DNA from: Bacteroidota bacterium
GTDB taxonomy: Bacteria; Bacteroidota; Bacteroidia; B-17B0; Aurantibacillaceae
Length of the DNA stretch: 64,000 nt
Direction: 5' to 3'
NCBI GenBank assembly: GCA_018267825.1
Contig: JAFDXR010000003.1
Span: 495,081 to 559,080, forward strand
Positions 1 through 9,749 of this stretch are shown here, piece by piece. The notes below the pieces were generated by a model, which was given only the letters and a program-made list of their open reading frames with translations, was not told the origin of the DNA and ran no database searches. The position numbers and the translations under genes were made by a program. Every line of letters begins with the position of its first letter. Within the stretch, counting starts at the first letter, position 1.

Positions 1-2846
1 GCTGGATGGCTGCGGGAAATGAAGTGATCTGGAACATGGTACACTATGATGTACAGCTCATTGGTGGTACTGTGCTGCACCAGGGTAAAATTGCAGAGAT
101 GGCTACCGGTGAAGGTAAAACCCTCGTATCAACATTACCCGTGTTCCTCAATGCCCTTTCGGGTCGCGGGGTGCACGTGGTTACTGTAAATAACTACCTC
201 GCCAAACGTGACAGCGAGTGGAATGCGCCTTTATTCCAGTTTCACGGATTGAGTGTTGACTGTATTGATAAACACGAACCAAATACCGAAGAACGCCGCC
301 AGGCTTATTTAGCGGATATTACGTATGGAACCAATAACGAGTTCGGTTTCGACTACCTGCGTGACAATATGGCACGCAGCCTTGATGAATTGGTTCAACG
401 TAAACATAATTTCGCGATTGTGGATGAGGTTGACTCCGTGTTGATCGATGATGCCCGTACACCATTGATTATTTCGGGTCCTACACCAACCGGCGACAAA
501 CACGAGTTCATGGAATTTAAACCACGTGTGGAGAAACTGGTAAATGCACAACGTTCATTTGTACAGATCTGCCTCACGGATGCCAAACGTCTTTTTGCTG
601 AAGGCAAAGAGAAAGAAGCCGGTATTCCACTACTGAGAGCCTATCGCGGTTTACCGAAAAACGGTGCCCTCATCAAATTCCTGAGCGAGCCCGGTGTCAG
701 AGCTTTGCTTCAGAAAACAGAGAACCACTACATGCAGGATCAGCAAAAGGAAATGCACAAAATTGATGTGGACCTGTACTTTGTGATCGATGAAAAAAAC
801 AACTCGGTTGATCTCACTGAAAAAGGGATTGACCTGATTACTTCAAATACAGACGACCCTCGCTTTTTCGTGATTCCGAATGTGGGCGAAGAAATTGCTG
901 AAATTGAAAAATCTGTTGCCGACTCTAAAGAGAAAGCAGCCCGTAAAGAAGTTGTGCTTCGTGAGTTCAGCATGAAAAGTGAACGTATCCACACCGTTCA
1001 GCAATTGCTGAAAGCATATTCTTTATTTGAAATTGATGTGGAATATGTGATCGACAATGGCCAGATCAAAATTGTAGACGAACAAACCGGTCGTATTATG
1101 GAAGGCCGTCGTTACAGCGATGGTTTACACCAGGCTATTGAGGCCAAAGAAAATGTGAAGATCGAAGCCGCAACACAAACCTATGCCACCATTACCCTGC
1201 AAAATTATTTCAGGATGTACAACAAGCTGGCCGGTATGACCGGTACAGCCGAAACCGAAGCACAGGAGTTCTGGGATATATACAAACTGGATGTAGTGGT
1301 TATTCCGACCAACAAACCTATTTCGCGTAAAGATGAGCAGGACCTCGTTTATAAAACCAAACGTGAAAAATACAATGCCGTTATTGAGGAAGTAGAAAAA
1401 CTGGTGAAAGCCGGAAGGCCTGTACTTGTTGGTACTACCTCTGTTGAGATTTCCGAGTTACTGAGCCGTATGCTGAAGTTGCGCGGCATCAAACACAATG
1501 TACTCAACGCCAAATTACACCAGAAAGAAGCCGAGATCGTAGCAGAAGCCGGTATTGCAGGCACTGTGACTATAGCCACCAATATGGCGGGTCGTGGTAC
1601 GGATATTAAACTTGGGGCCGGCGTAAAAGAAGCCGGTGGTTTAGCGATCATCGGTACAGAACGTCATGAAAGCCGCCGTGTTGACCGCCAGTTACGTGGT
1701 CGTGCAGGTCGCCAGGGTGATCCGGGAAGTTCACAGTTTTTTGTATCGCTCGAAGATAACCTGATGCGTTTATTCGGTAGCGAGCGTATTGCTTCGCTCA
1801 TGGACAGAATGGGTCTGAAAGAAGGCGAAGTGATTCAGCATGGCATGATTACCAAATCGATCGAACGCGCTCAGAAAAAAGTAGAAGAAAATCACTTCGG
1901 TACCCGTAAGCGCCTTATTGAATACGATGATGTCATGAATGCACAGCGTGACGTGATTTACAAACGCCGCCGCAATGCCCTGTATGGCGACCGTCTCAGC
2001 ATTGACGTGGCCAACATGATTTATGAAACGGCAGACAATATTGTAAACGAATACCACGAAGTAAAGGACTTTGAAGGCTTTAACCTTGAATGTCTGAAAA
2101 ACTTCGGTATTGAATCGCCATTCACTGAAAATGAATTTGCTGCCGGCAAAACAGATGATATTACCGCCAAGTTATTTGATGCAGCGGAAATGCACTACCG
2201 TGCCAAATCACAGAGCATTGCGGAAACCACGCTTCCGGTTATCAAAGATGTATACACCAATCCGAACAATACCTTTGAAAATATTGTAACACCGTTTACC
2301 GATGGTATCCGGGCTATACAGGTAATGGCAAACCTCAAACGCGCCTATGAAACACAGGGTCGCGAAATGGTGTTAAGCTTTGAGAAAACGGTGGTACTGG
2401 CCATGATCGATGACTCCTGGAAAGAGCACCTCCGTGAAATGGATGACCTGAAGCAATCGGTACAAAATGCACAGCTTGAACAAAAGGATCCGCTCGTGGT
2501 TTACAAACTCGAATCATTTAATCTGTTCCGCGATATGGTCGCCAAAACCAGCAAGGATATCATTTCTTTCCTGATGAAAGGTGGATTACCTGTAGAAAGT
2601 AACCAACCGCAGCAACAGCTCAAGCAGGCCCGTTTTACACAGGAGCCACAGCAGAAACCAAAAGAAAAACTGGTGGAGAGCCGCAGCGAAGAACCTGTAC
2701 AGAACAACCAGCAGAATCAACAACAGGAGCCTCAAAAGCCAAAACAACAACCCATCCGCGTAGAACAAAAAATAGGACGTAACGATCCTTGTCCTTGCGG
2801 AAGCGGTAAGAAATACAAGAACTGTCACGGACAGGGAATTGCTTAA
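1..2846 (+). CDS. secA: Preprotein translocase ATPase SecA (5'-truncated by window edge)
   Basis: SecA is the ATP-driven motor that pushes unfolded preproteins through SecYEG. The frame is open from the left edge, so the start lies outside; Bacteroidota SecA is usually longer by roughly 100-170 residues. Visible in order are the Walker A motif ATGEGKT about 35 residues in, a DEAD-type box in VDEVDS, the preprotein cross-linking domain, the second motor domain with GTDIKLG and the [12 protein letters not shown] stretch, helical wing and scaffold, a Gln/Pro-rich linker, and a C-terminal zinc-binding SecB-contact motif [14 protein letters not shown]. All motor motifs are intact. A good intrinsic terminator follows the stop. 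The call is near certain. Confidence 0.98.
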   Translation, partial: WMAAGNEVIWNMVHYDVQLIGGTVLHQGKIAEMATGEGKTLVSTLPVFLNALSGRGVHVVTVNNYLAKRDSEWNAPLFQFHGLSVDCIDKHEPNTEERRQAYLADITYGTNNEFGFDYLRDNMARSLDELVQRKHNFAIVDEVDSVLIDDARTPLIISGPTPTGDKHEFMEFKPRVEKLVNAQRSFVQICLTDAKRLFAEGKEKEAGIPLLRAYRGLPKNGALIKFLSEPGVRALLQKTENHYMQDQQKEMHKIDVDLYFVIDEKNNSVDLTEKGIDLITSNTDDPRFFVIPNVGEEIAEIEKSVADSKEKAARKEVVLREFSMKSERIHTVQQLLKAYSLFEIDVEYVIDNGQIKIVDEQTGRIMEGRRYSDGLHQAIEAKENVKIEAATQTYATITLQNYFRMYNKLAGMTGTAETEAQEFWDIYKLDVVVIPTNKPISRKDEQDLVYKTKREKYNAVIEEVEKLVKAGRPVLVGTTSVEISELLSRMLKLRGIKHNVLNAKLHQKEAEIVAEAGIAGTVTIATNMAGRGTDIKLGAGVKEAGGLAIIGTERHESRRVDRQLRGRAGRQGDPGSSQFFVSLEDNLMRLFGSERIASLMDRMGLKEGEVIQHGMITKSIERAQKKVEENHFGTRKRLIEYDDVMNAQRDVIYKRRRNALYGDRLSIDVANMIYETADNIVNEYHEVKDFEGFNLECLKNFGIESPFTENEFAAGKTDDITAKLFDAAEMHYRAKSQSIAETTLPVIKDVYTNPNNTFENIVTPFTDGIRAIQVMANLKRAYETQGREMVLSFEKTVVLAMIDDSWKEHLREMDDLKQSVQNAQLEQKDPLVVYKLESFNLFRDMVAKTSKDIISFLMKGGLPVESNQPQQQLKQARFTQEPQQKPKEKLVESRSEEPVQNNQQNQQQEPQKPKQQPIRVEQKIGRNDPCPCGSGKKYKNCHGQGIA

Positions 2847-2872
2847 CAACATGCTGTTTAAATCGCAACAGG

Positions 2873-2901
2873 AAAGCCCCTTCTCACAGAGGGGCTTTTT
2901 T
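2873..2901 (+). terminator. Rho-independent terminator of secA
   Basis: AAAGCCCCT pairs with AGGGGCTTT around an 8-nt loop and is followed by a T run. It starts 27 nt after the secA stop. Confidence 0.85.
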
Positions 2902-2952
2902 CATGTGTGCCTTTAAAAGCTTAAATTCGTTTATAGGCTTAGCCTCGTTTAA

Positions 2953-3501
2953 ATGATGAATTACCTGATACGTTATATTGTGTTTTCACTTTTGCTTCCC
3001 GTAGCACTGGCTTGTGCACACCGGAAAATGATTTCATCCAACTACACGGCCACTGCACCGCGACTCTACTTTTATGCGGACTCCCTGCTGATAGAAACCG
3101 ATACCACAGCCCTTATGCCTCTTCTCCGCCAATACTACTCTGCCGGGCGGGTACACACCATGCAATCGGAGCTTATATACAGAATACAACACAGCCCTTC
3201 GGACTCCGTGTGGATGGACGGCCTCAGTATGAACCTATACCTGGACGAAAAAAGAAATGCTTTTGAATGTGCTGTGATCAATCACAACGAAGTCATTTCG
3301 CTTGTTAAAAACAAAAAGACTGCATGGTATCTTCGCAACAGCCACCGGGTGGTGCCTAAGATTATGATACAACGCAGTGGCAGTAAACGCAAAAACCACA
3401 TCGATGAAACTTATTTTGATGCCCACACAGGTCAACAGCTTTTGAAACGCAATATATATACAAGAACCGAATGCAGGCCTCCAACACTGAAAAACTCATA
3501 A
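2953..3501 (+). CDS. Small secreted or lipoprotein-like protein of unknown function
   Basis: This 182-residue protein begins with a hydrophobic N-terminal segment ending at Cys21. The residues before it (A-L-A) make a weak lipobox, so it is either a lipoprotein or a cleaved exported protein. The rest is polar with alternating beta-strand-like stretches and no motif I recognise. Two consecutive ATGs open the frame. The next gene starts 2 nt after the stop, so the two are probably co-transcribed. There is no basis for a function. Confidence 0.6.
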   Translation: MMNYLIRYIVFSLLLPVALACAHRKMISSNYTATAPRLYFYADSLLIETDTTALMPLLRQYYSAGRVHTMQSELIYRIQHSPSDSVWMDGLSMNLYLDEKRNAFECAVINHNEVISLVKNKKTAWYLRNSHRVVPKIMIQRSGSKRKNHIDETYFDAHTGQQLLKRNIYTRTECRPPTLKNS

Positions 3502-3503
3502 AC

Positions 3504-4049
3504 ATGACGACAAACAAAAATCCAAATCTACAGCCCACGACCCTTGAAAACGAATTCGTAAAACTGGTCCCATTGCAGGCAGGTGATTTTGAAAGGCTTT
3601 ACAAGGTGGCTTCTGACCCGCTTATCTGGGAACAGCATCCGAATCGCGACAGATACAAACGCGACGTATTCCTCACGTTTTTTAACGGCGCCCTGGAATC
3701 CGGCGGAGCTTTTCTTGTAATTGATCCCCAAACACATGAGGTGATCGGAAGCAGTCGTTATTATAATTTTGATGCCAACAGCCATACAGTCGTTGTCGGT
3801 TATACCTTTCTGGCCCGCAGCTATTGGGGAGGTAAATACAATAAGGCACTCAAATCGCTTATGCTGAATTATGCGTTCACCTTTGCGGAGAGCGTGGAAT
3901 TGCATGTTGGATCAAATAACATACGCTCACAGACTGCTGTGATGAGATTAGGTGCTCATAAAATAAGAGAACAGGAAGTGACTTATTATGGTGAGTTGCC
4001 GAAACTGAATTTCATTTACCGGATCAACAAAGCAGATTGGAAAGGCTAA
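3504..4049 (+). CDS. GNAT-family N-acetyltransferase (RimJ/RimL type)
   Basis: The length (181 aa) and layout fit a RimJ/RimL-like acetyltransferase, which moves acetyl from acetyl-CoA to a protein N-terminus or small amine. The core beta strands appear in VIGSSRYYNF and VVVGYTFL, the CoA-binding turn is the SYWGGKYNKAL stretch, and the LHVGSNNIRSQTAVMRLGA helix is the typical family ending. The frame is open 33 nt further upstream, but that start would overlap the previous gene. The ATG at 3504 leaves a 2-nt gap and matches the family N-terminus (an LENEFVKLVPL strand). The substrate is unknown. The 3' end lies 3 bp from the convergent ABC gene. Confidence 0.85.
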   Translation: MTTNKNPNLQPTTLENEFVKLVPLQAGDFERLYKVASDPLIWEQHPNRDRYKRDVFLTFFNGALESGGAFLVIDPQTHEVIGSSRYYNFDANSHTVVVGYTFLARSYWGGKYNKALKSLMLNYAFTFAESVELHVGSNNIRSQTAVMRLGAHKIREQEVTYYGELPKLNFIYRINKADWKG

Positions 4050-4052
4050 GAC

Positions 4053-4733
4053 TTACTGGCGGATGATCTTTCCGTCTTCCATTTCGATAATACGCTGTGT
4101 GCGGGCAGCGAATTCATTATCATGTGTCACAATCAAGAGTGTTTGATGATACACTTCAGCCAGTTCCTTAAAAATCTCGAATACAATTTCACTGTTTTTC
4201 TTATCGAGATTCCCGGTGGGTTCATCACCCATGATGATCAAAGGATCGTTGATGAGTGCACGCGCAATGGCCACACGCTGTTTTTGCCCGCCGGATAACT
4301 GATTCGGGCGTTTCAGTGCCTCCTGTTCTATGCCCAGGATTTTCAGTTTTTCGTAGGCCCGATGTTCGATCTCGGCTTCGCTATGAAGCCCCAATTTAAG
4401 TCCGGGAAGCATGACATTGCGAAGCACTGTAAATTCATTGAGCAGGTAATGAAACTGAAATACAAATCCGATTTTTTCATTACGTACACGGGCCAGTTCA
4501 GCTTCTTTTTTTTGTCGCATGCTCACACCGTCTATCAACAGATCACCTTCGTAATCCGTATCCATGGTAGACAGTATATAGAGCAATGTGGATTTTCCGC
4601 AGCCCGATTTTCCGATCACCGAAACAAATTCACTGCGGTTCAGGTAAAAGTTTATATCCTTCAAAACCTGGATGTCTAAAGGGTCGTGAAAGTATTTGGT
4701 GATATGAACGGCTTCTAATACAGTAGTATTCAT
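4053..4733 (-). CDS. ABC transporter ATP-binding protein (LolD/MacB-like)
   Basis: This 226-aa ATPase drives the permease encoded just upstream. Visible motifs are Walker A GKSGCGKST, the Q-loop in FVFQFHYL, signature LSGGQKQR, Walker B IIMGDEPTGNLD and the switch His in IVTHDNE. The PTGNLD form and size are typical of the MacB/LolD/FtsE branch, whose members transmit force to the periplasm rather than pumping through a channel. It is the last gene of a three-gene minus-strand operon (adaptor, permease, ATPase), with 1 nt between it and the permease gene. Confidence 0.92.
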   Translation of the reverse strand: MNTTVLEAVHITKYFHDPLDIQVLKDINFYLNRSEFVSVIGKSGCGKSTLLYILSTMDTDYEGDLLIDGVSMRQKKEAELARVRNEKIGFVFQFHYLLNEFTVLRNVMLPGLKLGLHSEAEIEHRAYEKLKILGIEQEALKRPNQLSGGQKQRVAIARALINDPLIIMGDEPTGNLDKKNSEIVFEIFKELAEVYHQTLLIVTHDNEFAARTQRIIEMEDGKIIRQ

Positions 4734-4734
4734 G

Positions 4735-5997
4735 TTACTTGCCCCTGATGATAATAACCGGATCGATCCTGCTCGCTTTGCGCGACGGAAAATACCCGGC
4801 GAAATATGTTGTTAAGATTGAAAAGACGGTAGCAATAATGTAAAAGTTAGGATTGTAATCGACCGGATATGTTTTAATCGTAGGCAGAGCCGGCGTATTG
4901 AAGGGAATCTGATCAATGGCAGCCGATAGCCCGAAGCCAAACACAAGCCCAAGGAATCCGCCAAAAACACCAATACTCAATGCAATAGCAATAAAAATAT
5001 GATTAACGTCTTTCCCTGAAAATCCGGTTGCTTTCAGAATAGCAATAGAATCCATTTTTTCGTAGATCATCATGTTCAGGATATTATAAATACCAAAACC
5101 CGCTACAATAAGTAAGGTAATTCCCACCGCGTAGCTGATGAGTGTACGGATGAATGAACCGGTTTCGAACTGGGCGTTGGCTGTCTGAATATCCATCGCT
5201 TCCACATCGAACAATTGCCCGTATTCCTTTGCCATCGCCGGGGCCTGGAGTATATCTTTGAGTTTCACCTGTATATCGGTAATATAACTATTTGTTTCTC
5301 CCAGTAATTTCTGTGTAGTGGCAATAGATGCATAGCTCTGTACTTTATCAACCTCCTGCAGCCCGGATTGATAGTACCCGACAACTTTCAAAGACATACG
5401 TTCACCGTTACTTGTTGTCACCTGTATAACATCGCCGACATTCGCCAGCATTTTTTCGGCTGCGGCCTTTCCCAGAATAATACTGTTGGGAACGTTTTTC
5501 AAATCCATGAAATTACCGGTTGTGACGTATTCACTGAATGCAAAAAGTCTGTTTTCCGCTTCGGGATCAATGCCATTCACCACACCCATCAGTTCGATAC
5601 TTCCCACGTTGTAAAACACCTGTGTGGTTACTTTTGGGGCAATCCCCACAACACGCGGATCTTTCCGGATGGCAGCAATGACAGCACCACTGTTGCGAAT
5701 CTCCAAACGTTCATTTCTTGGTTTAATGGAATGTATAAATGCATACTTATTTTTAAAATCGTCAGACTGTTCAACCGGTTGCTGCCGCGATGGAAGAATT
5801 TCATTGTACAGCCTGACATGAGCTGTTCTGTTCACAATAAGTCCGTCGAGCAAACTGTTCAGCCCACCCATAAAACTCAACAAAGCAATAAACATGGTAA
5901 TACTGAACGTAACCCCGATGGCGGCCACCAGGGTTTGCTTCCACCGGGCCAATAAAAGTGAAAGCGAAATGCCGGCTATAAGTTTAAATTTTATCAC
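4735..5997 (-). CDS. ABC transporter permease, FtsX/MacB-PCD family
   Basis: This 420-aa permease has the MacB/LolC/LolE plan: an N-terminal membrane helix (about residues 20-45), a large periplasmic domain (about 50-270), and three C-terminal helices, the first at about residue 285 (SYAVGITLLIVAGFGIYNILNMM). The cytoplasmic motif EKMDSIAILKATGFSG after that helix is the coupling segment typical of FtsX permeases. It overlaps the adaptor gene by 4 nt, which suggests translational coupling. The presence of an adaptor favours a MacAB-like exporter over lipoprotein sorting (LolCDE); the substrate is unknown. No TolC-like gene is nearby. Confidence 0.88.
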   Translation of the reverse strand: MIKFKLIAGISLSLLLARWKQTLVAAIGVTFSITMFIALLSFMGGLNSLLDGLIVNRTAHVRLYNEILPSRQQPVEQSDDFKNKYAFIHSIKPRNERLEIRNSGAVIAAIRKDPRVVGIAPKVTTQVFYNVGSIELMGVVNGIDPEAENRLFAFSEYVTTGNFMDLKNVPNSIILGKAAAEKMLANVGDVIQVTTSNGERMSLKVVGYYQSGLQEVDKVQSYASIATTQKLLGETNSYITDIQVKLKDILQAPAMAKEYGQLFDVEAMDIQTANAQFETGSFIRTLISYAVGITLLIVAGFGIYNILNMMIYEKMDSIAILKATGFSGKDVNHIFIAIALSIGVFGGFLGLVFGFGLSAAIDQIPFNTPALPTIKTYPVDYNPNFYIIATVFSILTTYFAGYFPSRKASRIDPVIIIRGK

Positions 5998-7070
5998 TCG
6001 GGCTTGATCAATTCATCGTTTGCACTGATACCGGAGAGAATCTCGGCATTTTTATAATCCATAAGCCCTGTTTTAACCACAACATGTTCGCCATTACTTT
6101 TAACAACGACAGAATCGTGTAACAGGTAGTTTCGCGGAACCAGCAGGGCATTTGATTTTGTCTGCAGCACTATACTTGCTTCAAATGTCACATTCGGATA
6201 CAATACCTGGGGGCCGTCCACAAACTGCGCTTCCACCAGGAATGATTTACTGCGCTCATTCATCATCGGGTAAATCTTGGTCACAGCGGCTTTAAATACC
6301 TTTCCCTTATAACTATCCATGGTTATAAGCACAGTTTGTCCTGTTCTGACTTTCAGGATATCATATTCATCGACCTGCATTTCCAGTATAAAAGACCTGG
6401 AATCACCAATAACCGCCAATGGGGTTTGAAGCCCTACCATCTCTCCTTTGGATTTAGGTAAACTATATACAGTTCCTTTTATATCGCTCCGAAGCGTAAA
6501 ATCACTTTCCTGTTTATTTGAAATCTGCAGATTTTTTTTCGATTGCGTGGATGTAAATACAAGCTGACGTTTGAGATCATCGAAATTAACCTGCGCATTA
6601 TACCAGGCTGTTTTTGAGTTCTGATAAGCCAATTCACGTTGTTCAAGATCCACACGTGTTCCCACCTGTTGTTGCCAGAGTGCTTTTTGACGGAAATACA
6701 ATGCTGAATCGTTTTTCATTTTGCTCTTCGCCAGGTCAATGGCGAGTTTTGCTTCATTCAGTTTTCCCTGGTTGTTATTAAAGTCCGCGAACTGCGCGGC
6801 CAGTTCTGCATTCTCCTTATTCAGTTTTTGAGCTTCGCTCGAGATTGATAAAATCGGGGTTCCGATATTGACTGTATCACCCTCTGACACGAACACATCC
6901 TCGATAACTCCATTGACTGTTGCAAAGGCCTCATACTGGTTTTTACTTTTGATAATACCCGAAGCATAAACCGATTCTGAAATATCTGAAACCGTTGGCT
7001 TTATTTTTTCCTTGTTGTGACCGCATTCAAGAAAAACAAGACTCAGAGCTATAAAAATTATCTTATTCAT
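5994..7070 (-). CDS. Periplasmic adaptor (membrane fusion protein, HlyD/MacA type)
   Basis: This 358-residue adaptor should bridge the MacB-like permease to an outer-membrane channel. A short hydrophobic leader ends in Cys16, with poor lipobox residues. It is followed by a split lipoyl half-motif (FATVNGVIEDVFVSEGDTVNIG, about 50-70), a coiled-coil hairpin rich in Ala, Lys, Glu and Gln (about 78-165), the second lipoyl half (IKGTVYSLPKSKGEMVG) and a beta-barrel domain. It is the first gene of the operon. The substrate cannot be inferred. The 163-nt gap to the next gene on the other strand holds no clear motif. Confidence 0.88.
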   Translation of the reverse strand: MNKIIFIALSLVFLECGHNKEKIKPTVSDISESVYASGIIKSKNQYEAFATVNGVIEDVFVSEGDTVNIGTPILSISSEAQKLNKENAELAAQFADFNNNQGKLNEAKLAIDLAKSKMKNDSALYFRQKALWQQQVGTRVDLEQRELAYQNSKTAWYNAQVNFDDLKRQLVFTSTQSKKNLQISNKQESDFTLRSDIKGTVYSLPKSKGEMVGLQTPLAVIGDSRSFILEMQVDEYDILKVRTGQTVLITMDSYKGKVFKAAVTKIYPMMNERSKSFLVEAQFVDGPQVLYPNVTFEASIVLQTKSNALLVPRNYLLHDSVVVKSNGEHVVVKTGLMDYKNAEILSGISANDELIKPE

Positions 7071-7233
7071 GGTCGACTAAGTTAACAGGGGTTTTGGGCC
7101 TTTCTTTTTTGCTTTATCATGAAAAAAACTGATTAAAATCAGACTGGATCACGGTGCAAACCAAAAAACAGGACAATGAAAAGGGTTTTCCGAAAAGAAA
7201 GCCTAACTTTCCTGTTAAAATTATAAAAAACAA

Positions 7234-7632
7234 ATGAATTTTCATCTCCTCGACGCCTGTATTCTGCTGACTATACAAGCCTGCGAAAAAAAAGATAACG
7301 GCGCTTCGCTTCGCGATATAATTGGATTTTATGACTATATTAATCACGATATCCTGACCTGGGAGGAGCTGAATGCCTCCGTTCTTAAATTGAAGGCAAC
7401 TGGCCAGGTTACCTTACAGGGACAGTTTCTGAGAGCGGGCGCTGAGTATCACGCGTGGTGGACTGCACAATTTGGCGCGAAAAAACGTATCAATATTGCC
7501 AAAGAAACCCAGGCTACACTCGGCTATCTGAATGAACTTACTGTTCCGGGCACATCTCCTGTAATTTCTGCAATAATAGATCCGGATGATTTTCAACAGG
7601 CACTGGCCGATTACATTAACAAAAGCAATTAA
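7234..7632 (+). CDS. Hypothetical small cytoplasmic protein
   Basis: This 132-aa soluble protein starts with a predicted helical segment (DACILLTIQACEKKDNGASLRDIIGFYDYIN) followed by HDILTWEELNASVLKLKATGQV. The pattern resembles a winged-helix fold, with a helix pair and a short beta wing. This is an inference from the pattern, not a recognised family. It sits 14 nt before the YjbR-like gene and is probably co-transcribed with it. Confidence 0.6.
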   Translation: MNFHLLDACILLTIQACEKKDNGASLRDIIGFYDYINHDILTWEELNASVLKLKATGQVTLQGQFLRAGAEYHAWWTAQFGAKKRINIAKETQATLGYLNELTVPGTSPVISAIIDPDDFQQALADYINKSN

Positions 7633-7646
7633 AACCGGTACAAAAG

Positions 7647-7973
7647 ATGGTAAGCACGGATACATTCCGCCAACTGGCCATGTCACTGCCCGGGGTAAGT
7701 GAGGAGCCCCATTTCGAAAACACCTCATTCCGTGTACAAAAGAAGATCTTTGCCACGTTGAACGTCAAAGCAAACCGCGGCTGTGTAAAACTCAGCGAGA
7801 TTGACCAATCCGTATTTTCCGCTTACGACAATACCATTATCTATGCAGTGCCAAATGCCTGGGGCAAACAGGGCTGGACGAACATTGAATTGAAAACGGT
7901 ACGCAAAAGTGTTTGCCACGAAGCCCTGAAAACAGCTTACACACTGGTGAGTGCGAAAAAATCAAAAAAATAA
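7647..7973 (+). CDS. MmcQ/YjbR family protein
   Basis: This 108-aa protein has the YjbR/CyaY-like double-wing fold signature: a start like DTFRQLAMSLPGVSEEPHFENTSFRV, a central KIFATLNVKANRGCVKLS strand pair, and a C-terminal helix with NAWGKQGWTNIELKTV. The family is small and widespread, with a fold thought to bind DNA, but its biochemical role is not established. The Lys-rich tail (SAKKSKK) fits nucleic-acid contact. Confidence 0.85.
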   Translation: MVSTDTFRQLAMSLPGVSEEPHFENTSFRVQKKIFATLNVKANRGCVKLSEIDQSVFSAYDNTIIYAVPNAWGKQGWTNIELKTVRKSVCHEALKTAYTLVSAKKSKK

Positions 7974-8058
7974 ACGAACCGCTTAATCCTCTGAAAACAG
8001 GATGCCCGGGCTCCTGAAATTTCCTTATTTTTGATCTATCCGCGGATTTTTCCACATC

Positions 8059-8985
8059 ATGAAAAAAAACATACTCGTCATCTATTTCACACAAACCGGC
8101 CAGGCCCGAAAGGCTCTGGATTCGGTACTTGCGCCATTTACAAATAATCCGGATTACACCGTTCATTACGAACTCATCGAACCTGCTGTGCCTTTTCCAC
8201 ATCCCTGGAAGTACACCGAATTTTTCGATGCTTTCCCTGAAAATGTTCAAGCTATTCCATGCGAATTAAAGCCCATAAAGGCCGATATGAACCTAAACTA
8301 CGATCTTGTTTTTATTGCCTATCAACCCTGGTTTCTAAGCATCTGCCGACCTATTCTTTCTTTTTTGGTAAGCCCGCAAGCCAAACAACTCCTGAAAGGC
8401 AAACCTGTTATTACCATTATCAATTGCCGCAATATGTGGCTCAACGCCCAGGAGAAAATGAAACGCCGACTGCTGGACGTGGATGCCAAACTGGTTGGCA
8501 ATATCACATTTGTAGACCACTCTGCAAACCTGATAAGCCTCGTAACCGTACTGGCCCATGTATTGAAAGGTGAAAAAGGCCGCTACCTGGGTATTTTTCC
8601 GAAGTATGGTGTCAATGAAAAGGATATTGCAAACGGACAGGAGTTTGGAAAAATTATTGTTGCACATACACAAACAAATAACTGGGAAAGTCTGCAGAAA
8701 GAACTGAATGCAAAAGGCGCACTCGACATCCGTGGCAACCTCATGCTGATGGAAGGCCGCGGCAATGCCCTGTTTCCATTGTATGCCAATTATATTTCGA
8801 AGCGCGGCACAGCAGGCAGTAAACAGCGCCGTACGCGTGTCCGCATTTTCGGCATTGTGCTCCCGACTGCGATTCTGATTCTATCGCCTGTTATTACTAT
8901 ACTTTCACGGCTGGCACCACTGCTGGCTGCAGGCAAATTCAAAAAACAGATTGCCTATTATTCACAGAATGCGTTGAAAAAGTAG
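8059..8985 (+). CDS. Flavodoxin-fold protein, DarA-like (dialkylresorcinol condensing enzyme family)
   Basis: The protein opens with a flavodoxin-like strand and phosphate loop (ILVIYFTQTGQAR). It then carries the FFDAFPENVQAIPCEL segment I associate with Bacteroidota proteins annotated as dialkylresorcinol condensing enzyme DarA, and ends in a hydrophobic hairpin (about 265-295, GIVLPTAILILSPVITILSRLAPLLAA). In flexirubin/dialkylresorcinol clusters DarA works beside the ketosynthase DarB. No DarB, acyl carrier protein or aryl-polyene gene lies here, so a direct role in pigment synthesis is uncertain. The family assignment is from memory of the sequence pattern. A membrane-anchored FMN-type reductase is an alternative. 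Confidence 0.65.
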   Translation: MKKNILVIYFTQTGQARKALDSVLAPFTNNPDYTVHYELIEPAVPFPHPWKYTEFFDAFPENVQAIPCELKPIKADMNLNYDLVFIAYQPWFLSICRPILSFLVSPQAKQLLKGKPVITIINCRNMWLNAQEKMKRRLLDVDAKLVGNITFVDHSANLISLVTVLAHVLKGEKGRYLGIFPKYGVNEKDIANGQEFGKIIVAHTQTNNWESLQKELNAKGALDIRGNLMLMEGRGNALFPLYANYISKRGTAGSKQRRTRVRIFGIVLPTAILILSPVITILSRLAPLLAAGKFKKQIAYYSQNALKK

Positions 8986-8996
8986 CACGGCTTAAA

Positions 8997-9749
8997 TCAG
9001 TATACAAATACTTCGAGCTCGGGTGCTAAAACCGCACCCCTGCTTTCCTGATAGAATTTCTGAAACCGTTCATCCAGGTTTTTTACAAAGTCTGCATACT
9101 TCTTCATGTTATAGCCTTTCTGATAATATGGGAAGGGCTCATGAAGCTGTATGAAATAGCGGTTCTTCACAACAATCGATACCTCTTTCGTTGCTGCCCC
9201 TTCCTCATGGGCTGTTTCGGCAAGTTCTTTCGGCACAAGCCCCAGCGTAGAGTTGCAGATATAACCCTGCTCGGCCACCAGGTAAAACGACGCGTGGCAA
9301 ACAATATTGGGATTTACCAATAAGGTAGTATCGGTAAAAATGCCATCGAGGTGCTGATGCTTGACGCTATCGGAATATTGCGAGAAGAAAAAATAAACCG
9401 GGCAGAATTTAAAATTAGCCTGATAGGCCTTAATAATCTGCTTGTTGGTGAGTTGGGTCTCGCGTTCCACCTGTGTTGCCAGATCCATGTTCCCGGCGGC
9501 CTTCAGCCTGTCGATTGCTTTCTGATTTGTTTTAAGACGAACCAGCAGCGCTCCGTTTTTCAAACGGTTGATCTGTGCCCTCGCCACTGGCCCCCTGTTT
9601 TTATTAAAACGGGTGTAACTCGTATCGCCTTTGTATTCGGCATATACCGGGGGTTTAGGTCCGACCCTGGAAGTATCCTGTGCCCATGCGGCTTTCGAAG
9701 CCACGACGCACAGCACAGCAATCATCAGCTTATTTAATAAGCGACCCAT
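8997..9749 (-). CDS. Exported protein of unknown function
   Basis: This 250-aa protein has a clear signal peptide ([23 protein letters not shown], cut before Q24). The mature part contains a Lys/Arg-rich segment, the repeated aromatic strand [15 protein letters not shown] and two more Cys in VCHASF and GYICNS. I do not recognise the family. Its start lies inside the last 20 nt of metG, so it is probably translated by coupling as the second gene of a metG operon. Confidence 0.7.
   Translation of the reverse strand: MGRLLNKLMIAVLCVVASKAAWAQDTSRVGPKPPVYAEYKGDTSYTRFNKNRGPVARAQINRLKNGALLVRLKTNQKAIDRLKAAGNMDLATQVERETQLTNKQIIKAYQANFKFCPVYFFFSQYSDSVKHQHLDGIFTDTTLLVNPNIVCHASFYLVAEQGYICNSTLGLVPKELAETAHEEGAATKEVSIVVKNRYFIQLHEPFPYYQKGYNMKKYADFVKNLDERFQKFYQESRGAVLAPELEVFVY

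Noticed and set aside
5368..5955. 195-aa open frame antisense to the ABC permease
   Set aside because: No start context or family features; it mirrors the coding strand of a well-supported gene.
8059..8985. Complete flexirubin or aryl-polyene cluster
   Set aside because: Only one DarA-like gene is present; no ketosynthase, acyl carrier protein or related genes lie nearby.
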